From positions 43,943,187 through 44,007,186 of the forward strand of contig NC_088301.1 in the NCBI RefSeq assembly GCF_032854445.1: a DNA stretch of 64,000 nucleotides, written 5' to 3'. The DNA comes from Liolophura sinensis. Taxonomy: Eukaryota; Mollusca; Polyplacophora; Chitonida; Chitonidae. The notes under the pieces are model-generated. The model was not told the origin of the DNA, did not search any database, and saw only the letters and a list, made by a program, of their open reading frames with translations. Of the stretch, positions 1-49,994 are shown in pieces; within the stretch, counting starts at the first letter, position 1, and each line of letters starts with the position of its first letter. The translations under genes and the position numbers were made by a program.

Positions 1-70
1 TTTTGCTGTAAATATCAGCCAAGGCCATTTTCGTGATAGATCTACAGTTCGCCTCATACAACCAATGTTT

Positions 71-91
71 CTACCTACCTACCTACCTACT
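71..91. repeat. CTAC tetranucleotide microsatellite
   Basis: About five consecutive CTAC units are visible. It is a short simple repeat with no evident function. Confidence 0.8.
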
Positions 92-246
92 AGCTACATG
101 TGTGTATCATATGGGATATAGATAGGTTAGAGCAAGATCCAGCTGGCCATGCAACAACCCCCCCCCCCTCCACAACCCACACCCCCATTGATGATGTGAA
201 GATTTAGGATGTGGGAGTGGATTTGAGGTTAGGGAAAGGTGAGGAG

Positions 247-728
247 CCAGTGGTAAAAGCCTGTTCAATTGAGATCAGATATTCCAATGGGAAGATGGAA
301 GGGAGCTTACATGTACATTCTCGCTTGAGGTCAGATATGCCAGCCAGTGGGAAGATGGTAGGGAACTATCATGTAAAAGCCAGTCCAATTGAGGTCAGAT
401 ATGCCAGTCTGCGGGAAGATGGTAGGGAACTATCATGTGAAATCCAGTCCAATTGAGGTCAGATATGCCAGTCAGCGGGAAGATGGTAGGGAACTATCAT
501 GTGAAAGCCAGTCCAATTGAGGTCAGATATGCCAGTCAGCGGGAAGATGGTAGGGAACTATCATGTAAAAGCCAGTCCAGTTGAGGTCAGATATGCCTGT
601 CAGCGGAAAGATGGTAGGGGACTGTCATGTGAAAGCCAGTCCAATTGAGGTCCAATAAGTCAGTCAGCGGGAAGATGGTAGGGAACTATCATGTGAAAGC
701 CAGTCCAATTGAGGTCAGATATGCATAT
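247..728. repeat. 64-bp tandem repeat array (about 7 copies)
   Basis: The motif 'gaggtcagatatgccag' recurs at 327, 391, 455, 519, 583, 647 and 711, an exact 64-bp step each time. A first diverged copy begins near 271, with a 56-bp step to the next. Units share 'gggaagatggtagggaacta' and 'tcatgtgaaagccagtcca'. The period is not a multiple of three, so the open frames across it are not a repeat protein. Confidence 0.92.
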
Positions 729-3104
729 AGGATGGTTGCCATCACTACATACATTTATGTGAACCAGCATGTCAACTGTAGATGTGTACAGATTCATGTA
801 GATCTTAAGAACATGCTATTTTTTGGGGGGGTGGGGGAATACTTTAGTGGTTTGAGACTGAGATAACAAAGTAAGCCTGTGTATTGGTTAAATACAGTAT
901 AAGTACAGTTTGTGAGTGAGCAAACTGTCTTTTCGTATATAAAAATTCATGTGTGTGTGCTAATAATAATGTTTAATACTGTTTGCAGTGCCATTACATT
1001 GAGATTGGACACTTGAATTGCTTAAAAAAATAAATGCGCCCATATCGTACATTTTTTTACTCTATTATTTTATTTAGTTTATTTTATTTTTTTTATTGAT
1101 TTTAATGTAATTTAATAATTTTAAATGATTAAAGTAATTTGTCACTTCTTGTTCTTGGAAACTGCATGTATCCAGACTTAATTTGCATATATTGTACACT
1201 TTTTATAAACATGTATATTTACATCATGTGTGATTTTAGTTTTTTTTGCGGGGAATTCTGACTATTTCAAAATACTGCATATGGTGAATACAAATGTTTA
1301 TCATGTCTGTTTTGAATGTCAGTCAAATTGGCACAATATTTGTGCACTGATCTATAGTGGTGTTTAGAAAGTCCCATGGACAGCAGCCCATGTACATGTA
1401 CTTGTATATGTGCACTATAATTGACAGTGCATGTTAACTGTATGTAAAATATGAAAATTTTAAACTGTTGGACACATCTTATAGGAGGTAAGGGATTCAT
1501 TCTTCAAGTGTTAAAGGAAGGCATTTGGTAACCGTGAAACATTGATGTTATAATTTGTTTTAACGTGACATTTCAAAGCCATTCGTTAGGCAAAAGTGTA
1601 AATGAAAGCTATCTCTCCAGGTATCTGTATCAAAACATAAGGGTTGTGTCTTGTACCTGTATGATATACATGTTGTGTGGAGTTTTATATATTGTTCAGT
1701 CCTTCGGAAGCTGTTACAGCTAATGTTCTGCATGGCTGAATATGTTACTCCCATATCGACTTGTTTAAATATTCTTCACAAGGTAGGCTTAAAACATCAA
1801 TATTTTGGTGTGTACGTGCTCAGTGGCAGCCCTGCACATACGTCAGTCTACGGAGTGCTTGAAGTTAGCAGACATGATAGATGGGGTACTTCTGCCTATT
1901 TATCCAATAAGTACATCTCATTGACTCTTCCTAGGTGATTCCAAATCCTAGTACATCTGCATGTATGTATATTTATGAGTAGCTGCATCAGATTGACGTA
2001 AAAATGATATGCATGTTTATGCCCATCGTTATTTTGATTTGGAAGACAGGCTTTGGAATTTTACTCTGTGGAAGAATTAATGTCACAACTATTTACAGAC
2101 TGCACTGAATTTTAAATGATTACAGAAGGGTTTAGATATACACAACCTAATAAAAACCATATGTGGTTTCTTTTTTTTTCACCAAATAAAAACCATAGTC
2201 TCATTTTTCAAGATGTATTCATTCAAATTACATTGCATAATGGGTAAGCTGTCAATCTTTTGTCAATAGTATGTAATGATTATTTATTGAATGCTTTCAT
2301 TTGAAGCTGGTGCTTAAAACATGTATTAGATATACCATAAATGTACATTATCATCTCTTGTTAATCCATCATCCATTTAGCTAATGATTCAAGTGTGGGA
2401 TGGAATTAAAACTGGTGAGTAGTGTCTAAGTCGAGTTGATATCTCAATTTGATAAATATGTGGAAAAAGGAGTCCACCTGCAATTAGGAGTGTTCTGTGT
2501 TCAAGGTCGTTGCCTTTGACCTTGGAAATTCTGACTCCTCTGGCTTCTGTTTTGTACCTGTGTTTTTCTCAAAAATTGGTAACTGTTATGTGTTTCCATA
2601 CCCAGCCTGCCAGCTGTCTGTATGCTTGGCTGGTACAATATTAGGTTGTTATGGTATTTTGCCAAATTGCTGAAGGTGAACTTGAGATCATTACATGACA
2701 TGTAGTTCCTAATCATGTTACGTACATGTAGCCTATACTTGCATGTACATAGGTGACAGAGTGCACTGTTTTCCCTTTTCTACATCTGCATGTGTGAAAA
2801 TACGTAGAGGACATGATGTACTATTAAATCTTGTCATCACCATATAAACCACTTTAGAATAATTATGCCTGTTTGTACTTCGTGGAAATAGAATACTGGG
2901 ATTATAGGCGTTGTATGGGTATTTATCTTTCCATGATTATAAAGACGTGTACATGTTTATGATTTAACACATCATCTATGATTCTTACTTATTATGAGGT
3001 GTGTAACATTTCATGTCTATATACATATAATTCTCTCAAACAATGTCCATACATATGTTGCAAGAAAGAATGATATTTTTTTTACCACATGCAGTGTATG
3101 TGTG

Positions 3105-3106
3105 TG

Positions 3107-3162
<56 letters not shown>
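3105..3162. repeat. TA dinucleotide microsatellite
   Basis: An uninterrupted TA run of more than 50 bases follows a short TG-rich lead-in. Short Tyr/Ile open frames across it are artefacts. Confidence 0.95.
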
Positions 3163-3168
<6 letters not shown>

Positions 3169-3284
3169 GTATGTGCATCATCAGCCTGTGATCAGATACT
3201 ACAGAATTCATCCATTCTTAGTTATAGAGAAACATTGTCTTGACTAAAATACAATGCCAGTAAATATAGTTATTGATTTTGTGA

Positions 3285-3628
3285 TGGTTGCTCAGAGAGT
3301 TAAGTCAAGGACTCCTATCAGTGAGGCACATGGCATAGGTTCAAACCCAGGTTTGGACAGGGAATTTTTAGATTCATCTGCTCTCACTGTATTTAGGAGC
3401 CTTGATAACAATAAGCAGTCCATGGGTCTGGTAGGATTTTTTGCATCACCTAGTGATCAGTAAATACCATTTGTACACTCAGTGGAAAGTTCATCAGTAA
3501 CTTACCACACGTTAGTGGTTTTCCTTGGGCATACAGCAGATTCTCCACTTGTTATTCTGACTGCCATGGTATAAGTGAAAAAAATATTGTATCATATACA
3601 ACAATCAATCAATCAATCAGTCATTCAC
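3285..3628 (+). mobile_element. tRNA-derived SINE-like element with CAAT tail
   Basis: A tRNA-like head has a B-box-type 'ggttcaaaccc' near 3338. It is followed by a unique body and then a (CAAT)n tail around 3603-3622. Partial relatives of the body ('gtggttttccttggg' type) are seen near 36300 and 32456. The family assignment is mine from structure only. Confidence 0.55.
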
Positions 3629-4870
3629 AGGTATTATTTATTATTTTCTTTTTATGATACATGTAGTATTATAAAGCCTCACATTATATTATACCAATGT
3701 TACAGTGTGTGTTAAATGAACATAGTTAAACAAAAATAAAGCATCAAATTAAGCAGGCCTTAAACTTATGGTGAAGGAGGTGGGTTGGTACTGTAGTGGT
3801 GTATAACTTTGAAACTTACATCTTTTCAAGCTGAACAGTATGTGAAAGTAATCTCATTCTGTGCTTATCTCAAATCAGACTATGTTTTATAAATTCAGAT
3901 TTAGAGCAAATCTGACCTATGACCTATCTGGTCATTTGCGTATGTGAATTTTAAACTTTTCTGAGCATTTTTACTCATACCTACTGATAGTTTAACTATC
4001 GCAATATTAAGATTTTCTCCACTAGATATCTACAGGTGCATGTGGACACATTCCGTGCAGAAAGGATTGCTAGTGCATGAACTGTAAAAGAATGTTTGAC
4101 CATTAGTAATAAATAACATGATCCAAAGCACAATTACACCTGAATTCCTACAAGTCTTTAGATTGAGGTAAAGACTCGTTCTTTGTGTGAAGTCAATCAA
4201 AACCCAGCTTACGGTGCCCGGACTAGGTGGGCATCCTTACATACTGGAGCATGAAACGTGTGTATAGTTCAATGCACGTATGTCAAACTATTTAGGTGAC
4301 TTGAATAATAAATTGGAGCATGTTGTGACCGAGTTGTTTCAGTACTTCTCTTTTAAAGGTTCTCGGCATGCATATAAGCCTCCCTTGCTGTCATTATTCT
4401 CAGGGCTTTGATAATAAGCTGTATATGGTGCTTTCCTGTGGAGTCATTGCGTGTATGAGATGATTTTTGATGGAGACCAAAATGACAAATGTTTCTCAAA
4501 AGAAAAGTTCACGTCACTTGTCATGATGCATGTATAGTGCCCAAAACCATATACATGCACAGATAACGTGAAGGTGAAAAACATGTGCCATAGCAATTGT
4601 AGAATTCTGCAAAATATACAGGCATGCTAAGTACCTTTTGTTCTGATTTAATCATGATTTAAAATTGTTGATAGTTGAACAACAATCCAAAAAAACTAAA
4701 TTTAATTATGATAGATGTCCTACCCACACCACCCCCCACCCCACCCCCCAAAAGAAAAAGTTTTTCTGTTGTAAAATATTACTAAAATTCATTTATCGTA
4801 ATTTAAAGTGGTATGATGTATTAGCCATATTGGTTAAATTTTTAAGAATACCTCCAACATATATGTATTC

Positions 4871-43173
<38,303 letters not shown>

Positions 43174-45334
43174 TCCACCATCGCTCATCCCATGCCACAT
43201 AGCCCTGATGGTATAGGCCCGAAGCTCCTGTGGATATCTTGTTGTAGATCTCAATGTCCTCCACGGCACCCATTTTGGAAGTACATATATTCAGATGTTG
43301 TGTGAAAAACAAATGGCATTTTCTTGAATTTTTCATGTAAATGTTTTTTTGCGCATATTAAATTATATGTGCTGTTTGAGGTAATTGTTGTGCGAGTTAT
43401 CCAGAAACTGTACCATGCAGGTGGACTGTAAAATATGGCATTTGGCCAGATACTATTCCTGATATGTAACACCTGTTGTCCATTGTGCATTAGTGTTAGT
43501 TGATAGAATTGTGCTAACAAAAAAGCAATTGTGTACTTTGGGTATTTTAAAAAAGAAACAAACATGTTATTTTGAAAATGAGTTAATCGTATGTATAATG
43601 ATGTAATAATGTTGTGCCCAATGAATTGAGTACATATATGCAACATGTAATACAACTTAATTTGCTCATGTAGAAAAGCAGTTGAAATACATCAGAAATA
43701 CATTGTTGTGCTATGAATGCAGCATTGATGTGATTTTCATATTAGCTATGTTTAAATGATTGAATGTTGATGTTTTTTGGACAGTATTGATGTCTTTCAT
43801 CATATTTAACTTACAGAATTGGGTAAAAATGAAATTTTTATGCAAAGACATGTATCCATCTTTATTTACTATGTGATTGTCTAAATGTATTGTGGTATTG
43901 TGGAGAACATCAAGGTTTCATGATATATACTGGCTGATGTGATGTGCTCGTCAAGATAGGTGTAACCTTTCAGTTCAGAGTTAAAGCTGATATTGTACAT
44001 TTAGTACTTAAAGCCATGACGTTTAAAAACGAGGAACATCGTAACATTGTTGAAAATAGGCCAAGAGAGCTTTTTTTTTTCCTCACACACTAAGTAACGA
44101 GTATTCCAAGGGTTAAGGTGATATACATTATATCTGGGGGGGAAAAATCAGCCATGAAGCTTGGGTTACAACAAATAATACTTGCATTTCAAAACCTGGA
44201 CTTGTTGCGAAAGATAATGCCCAGCTGACTTGAATAAAAGGAAAAAAATCTTTCTCATGAGCAAGACTGCTGATTTCCTGCTTTCTGCTATACTAAGTCA
44301 TTTTATACCCTAACAGAAGTGGAAAGTTTTTGTGTATTTTGAGTTCATTCTGAATTAATACATGAAATTGGCATGCAAATTTTGTTTATTGATATATTTT
44401 GCAAATATCTTTTCATATTTGATATTTAAGAGGAATAAAGACAAAATAGCTCCTCAACTTGGAGTAATATTTGTGTTCTCTACCCATGATAATGACAAAG
44501 CAATTAAATTTGGCACAATCAAGATGATACATTCTTTGGCAATGATGCAAACATTCACTATAGTGTTATTTATGGACACATGTACTAAATGTCTTATATT
44601 TCTTTAACTGGCATTGATTCATGCATATATTTCATATTTGGTTTGCCATAATAAATTACTCTGTATGCAAATAGGTTGGGTTTTTTTTTGTAGGAGACGT
44701 AATTTACTATTAATCAGTTACCATTGTATGCAATTATCATTTTGATGTTGACCTGAATTTTCATGGGTCCAATAAGCTGATTACAAAGGATGTTGGCCTG
44801 AGACATTCCTTGTAATTGAATGTAAAGTACAGGTATCTCCTGGCAAACGTGTCCTATGGTGAGAGATATCATAAAATCAGGTGTGTCTTTTATTTGTTGT
44901 AAAATATAATTCGGCGTATTTGTGATGTGAAGTGTTGAAGCAGATGTAAGATATAAGATGCACTATTTCTTGAAGGCTCACATATGTTTTACAAGTAAGT
45001 ACATGTAGATAGTGTATTATCAATACTATCCATTCAGGGGATTTTAGCCTGGCAATCCGGTACACATGTAGATATATTAGGGGAATCATGTTATGCTTAG
45101 AGGATATTCTTAAATTCTAGCTGCCTTTTTCTTTTATGCACTTCATGGAGGTATTCATCTTACAGTGAATTGCAGGTAGTTTTGTCATATGTGGGATGTA
45201 ATTAGGTGTTAAAATGGTGTTACATATAATATCCCATCTAAGTCATGGTTAAAATGTCAATTTTCTTATTACATTATATCTGGAGATCAGTGATACCCAT
45301 GTTTTTTTTTTTGGGGGTGGGGGGGAGGTTGTGG

Positions 45335-45485
45335 AAAATTTTTCAATTGTAATGATCAAATGTGAAAATGATGTTATTACATATTACTTTGGAAGGGAAA
45401 TTTCTATTTGAAAAATTTTTCAATTGTAATGGTCAAATGTTAATATGATGTAATTACATATTATGTTGGAAAGGAACTTACCTGT
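45335..45485. repeat. 77-bp tandem duplication
   Basis: 'aaaatttttcaattgtaatg', 'tcaaatgt' and 'attacatatta' recur 77 bp apart (first units at 45335 and 45412). It lies near the probable 3' end of PFKFB. Confidence 0.85.
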
Positions 45486-45576
45486 GATGCCAGTGATTGC
45501 CATATCATTGTACAGGATTGTGTTCAAACGAAGAACAAAATCAAGTTGATACCATTTGAATAATTTGCACTTGTGA

Positions 45577-45582
45577 AATAAA
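45577..45582 (+). terminator. possible polyadenylation signal for PFKFB
   Basis: The hexamer AATAAA sits in 'gtgaaataaagac'. It is one of several candidates, and the last before the convergent gene's own candidate signal. Confidence 0.35.
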
Positions 45583-45628
45583 GACAAAGTTCACAAGAAT
45601 TGACTGATAAATGATAAACTTCGCATTG

Positions 45629-45634
45629 TTTATT
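45629..45634 (-). terminator. possible polyadenylation signal for the class II aldolase-like gene
   Basis: TTTATT on the plus strand is AATAAA on the minus strand, about 585 bp past the stop codon. A nearer signal could be used. Confidence 0.3.
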
Positions 45635-45875
45635 TTGTTTGTTTATTTTTTCCCATCCAAGGACGTCCTTACACTTTATCTGTGGTCATACTATCCTATG
45701 TTCACATGCAGTGGACACTGAACACCTTCTAACAGAGTCAACTTATGGCTTAGCTTGTTGAAATCACAACATGTGTAAAATATATGCATGTATGGATAGA
45801 AGATAAGAAATTTAGACCATGGTAAAAAAAACAAGGTATACATTACAGATCAAGTTTCATAAAAGATGTGCATTA

Positions 45876-46128
45876 TTACACTCAGAAAATTAATCTGTTA
45901 ATTTTAACAGAAATCTGAGTTATGCTAGAATGTATTCTGCTATTGCAGCAGATGGTTCTGTTAAATATAACACACATATTCTATTAATTCAACATAAAGA
46001 TTCTATTAGACTTACAGGATATTATGTTGAATATTACAGAATATAACAATATAAGACAGAATATTGTGTTAAAATAGCAGACACTAAGACAGCAGAATTA
46101 ATTAACAGATTATTTTTTTAGTGTGTAA
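45876..46128. mobile_element. MITE with about 30-bp terminal inverted repeats
   Basis: The left 'ttacactcagaaaattaatc' and the right, read in reverse complement ('ttacacactaaaaaaataat'), continue into a shared 'ctgttaatt'. It is about 250 bp with no open frame. It sits between the convergent PFKFB and aldolase-like genes, probably in the latter's 3' UTR. Confidence 0.75.
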
Positions 46129-46216
46129 TTTAGTTAACTCTTGTTTTTGAGACAGTATCTTGATTTAGATCATTTGGGTTACCACCACTGAAGACCAGAT
46201 CACCTAGTAGAATTCA

Positions 46217-46378
46217 TCAGTTCTTCACATCTGGGCTGTCGTTTAGTATAATGTCCTTCATGGCATTGAAATGCTTGTTGGCATAGTCCTCTTCATCTCC
46301 TTTGAATACTTCACAGTTGTATTTGACCATGTCATCTGGAATTGTGTTAAGCTGTTTTCCGGTTGCCATGGCGATCAT
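46217..46378 (-). CDS. aldolase-like gene, terminal coding exon
   Basis: The acceptor is gtgttccag; 53 codons then TGA. It begins MIAMATGKQLNTIPDDM and ends NDSPDVKN. The frame is open through the acceptor, but its in-frame extension is intronic. Confidence 0.88.
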   Translation of the reverse strand: MIAMATGKQLNTIPDDMVKYNCEVFKGDEEDYANKHFNAMKDIILNDSPDVKN

Positions 46379-49300
46379 CTGGAACACAAATGATTTTTCT
46401 TGTATGTTTGATACACAGCATACAACAGGCATGACAGTAATTTGTTTTTTTTTCAACCTTTAAACACGTTTATTTTGGGATGCAGTTTAATTTTTCACCT
46501 TAATCTTTATATATGGGAATAATTCATGTTTGAGAGTTCAATACTTAGCATCACAAAAAATATATATATATTTTAATCAAAGCAATGAAATGCCTTCAAC
46601 ATTTTCTTAGAACAACACAAGGTGAACATTTGAAAAAGTTAAAGACATAAATTTTATTCACACGTGGGAGGTTTGTTGGAAAAGGTTTATTATATCAAGA
46701 TCAGTTTTATCAGCAAATATAACTCAGATAAATTCCCTTTAATAATTTACACACAGTATTAATGTTGTCTTGACCAGACCAGCCTGGCTTCTTGTATTAA
46801 ACGTCTGGAAATTGCTAATTATTCTCACCTGAAACATACAGGCGCGTTCCAGGTAGTACATAAGATCAAAGGCCATAGCGACGGAGCGGCCGGAGGTGAT
46901 GATACCGTGGTTGCACATCATCAGTATATCCTTTGAGCCTAACACGGACGCTAGGCGGCGCCCCTCCTCCACCTCGTAGGCCATGCCCTGGTAGCCCGGG
47001 TCGTACGCCACCCGGTTGTGGAAACGAGTGCTTATCTGATGACACATCAGAAGACTGGGATCCTTAAGGAGACCTGCCAGCAATCATTATTTTAGAGTAA
47101 TTCGTTAATATTAACATACTGCACTGAAAGTTACATGGTACTTGCCAGTGAGTGAGTGAGTGAGTTCTTGGGGTTTAACGTCGCACATAATAATTTTTCA
47201 GTCATATGATGACGAACGAGTTCGTAAAGTGCATTTAATGTGCCTCCTTGTTGCAGGACGGATTTCCACTGCTCTTTTATCTAGTGCTGTTTCACTGCGA
47301 CGACATACCGACCGCCCAAGCCATTATATACTGACACGGATCAACCATGTTGCACTGTCGCCTTAATGCTGAACGACAAGTATCAACTTCCTCTTTTAAG
47401 GTCTTGGGTGTGATCCGACCCAGGATTGACCCTGGATCTGCCATCTGACGAAGCGGTCGCTCTACCAACTTAGCTATTGGGGCCGGCAGTTTGTCATAGA
47501 AGTCAGAGAATGAAAAAAAAAAGGACGAAGAAAGTTTAATGTTAAAGATAAGAACCAAACTAAGAATTTTAATTTGATACCGTTTTCTCGCTCCAATGCA
47601 TGAATAATGTAGGGTGCGATTTTGCCTACAAAATGTCATCGCAAGGCATGTATGCAGGCATGAACAACAGTATACTACAACTTACTGGTAGATCCGAATT
47701 ACTTTAGGCAGAAGAGGTTACGCATTAAAAATTACCTTGTTTTTAAACCAAATGATTTGACAGAATATCAGTTGAAAAATGACGTGGTGAATCTAATTAT
47801 GCCAATAGAGAACCAACGAGACCATTCACACACCGATTTCTTCAAAAGTCGCCAAAGTGAAAGGATTACCGATATATACCTAAAGAAGTCGCGTATGGCG
47901 TGTGGGCATGCATGACGCAGCGTGCGTCTTGATTGCACAAATGGAGTCCAAGATGGATGGAAACAGCTGATGTTTCGGCTTGACCATTGCCCTCAACCAC
48001 TTGGCCATGCTCATCCACACCAAGGAGAGAAGACCTCGTAACCTGTTCAAAAAGTTTCCGTTGGAATTTGTTAGAATTTTATAACCCTCTTATTGCCGTA
48101 TTTTCCCTTACACTTAATTCACGGCCCTGTTTCACAGAACTTCCCAAGTTCAGTAAATTGCTTAAGTCGGTATTATTTTGTTGAAGTCCAACATGAAGTT
48201 ATACTCGACAGCATAGTACAGTATATATATTAAGTCGCTTAGGCAAAAGGGCTTAAATTTGGTGAAACCTGTCCCGGGTATACTTGACATATTTGTCGTT
48301 CCCTTTTGCCCATTATCGTTTAGTGATGGCATTTAACAATAATGAGAAATTTTCACTTCACGCGATAAAAGGTGGTTAGTACACAAGGAAGACATAAAAA
48401 GCTCGGCTATCCATCCAGCGAAATGCCTGATTTCGAAGACCCAATCCTTATTAAATGTTAGAGCTTTGAACAATGAAGACATACAAAGAAACATTGCCCT
48501 CGCTCCCAAGGGAACGTCAAGAAATGATTCTTACCACTAAGTTTTTACAGAGGGGTAGGGTAACAATGGTGAATTATCTCTACAGTAGACGCAACAAGGG
48601 TTTGCATGGGTAAGATACATCTCTGGCCCTATATGTTTTAGCGCCATGTCTGGCAAAACAAAAATAAATGAAAAGTTCCTCCGCACGGCGTTAAACGTCA
48701 TTCAAATAAATAACTACAAAATCAAACAGATTTACCACACATACTGATACTGACCTGTGACACTTTTTCTAAAAAAAAAAAAATAATAATAATATACTTC
48801 AGGCTTATAAGAACACTGTAATCAAAGCACATGGGTTTTAGGGTATATATGCCTGGTCGAGATGGACGGAGATTCGAACTCATTCTGTAACTTGCCATAT
48901 GCCAAGTGTTAATACAATGCGATTAACCGGGTTGAAAAAAAGTCCGGGAAAATGTTAACCTTCACCTTACCGAGCGAACGGAACCCAACACTATGGACTT
49001 TTTCATATGCCACGCCAAAGGAATTCACATTCTACAGGAATTTGTTAGACTTTACTGATGCATTCATATGTTAATCTCGGGATCCAAAAACATATAGAAA
49101 AGTAGCAAGATTCCTACTGGGTGCTAGTTGATCGGACCCCGACAGAAGATATGTCAAAACTGTTTAATTTATTTATTTATTTGATTGGTGTTTTAAGACT
49201 TACTCGAGAATATTTCACTTATACGACGGCGGCCAGCATTATGGTGGGAGGAAACCGGGCATATCCCGGGGAAACCCATGACAAAACTGTTTGATGCATA

Positions 49301-49918
49301 TGTGTGTATATATACATGTATGTTTGTATGGGGGGTTTATCAGTCATATGACGACGAGGAATGATAAGGTGTATGAAAGTATATATTGTCTTTTCTTGTG
49401 GCAGGGCGAGTCCATGCCTTTAAGTGCTTCCGCCACTGAAGTGTCATGCCGAAGGCACCAGACTTGACACCCCACCCCACCAGACTGGACACTTATTATA
49501 CGGACACCGGTCCAACCAGTCATGTTTCCTTGCCCTAACCTCTCAGTGTTCATCTTTAATTACGTAAGGGTGAGATAGGCCAAAGATATATCAATACATT
49601 TTTAGAAAAATTTCCGTAATCACTTTATACTGCTTATAATTGTTAGAGTTTAAAAAAAAAATTGATATGTTCACGCCCTTGACTGAATATACAATTATCC
49701 ATAATTGAAAAGGTGTTTTTTCGTCAATATTTTTTTATTAATCACAAAATTTAGAATGAGATGCAAACTGCCCCTAGTTGAAAGGATTTGAATGTAAAAT
49801 GTGTGGGCACATGCAGCTTGCAGGTTAACTGCCAAGAGTGGCTAAAAACGGTCATAAAACACCTGAAACCAGAACTTAGTAACTTAACATCCATGAGCGC
49901 AAGTTTTAATTTAGTATA

Positions 49919-49994
<76 letters not shown>

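Larger units (their letters stand above)
43174..45600 (+). other. PFKFB 3' UTR and downstream region
   Basis: AATAAA signals occur at 44233-44238 and 45577-45582, among others. The second is about 50 bp before a TTTATT at 45629-45634, which is AATAAA for the convergent minus-strand gene. Which signal is used cannot be decided. It includes a 77-bp duplication (45335-45485). Confidence 0.5.

Noticed and set aside
1738-1785. ATG-started segment with an AAG|gtaggc donor as a possible PFKFB first exon
   Set aside because: It ends in phase 0, but the exon at 5138 needs one base carried over.
43251-43655. 134-codon minus-strand frame
   Set aside because: It is antisense to the PFKFB 3' UTR, has AT-driven composition and no family signature.
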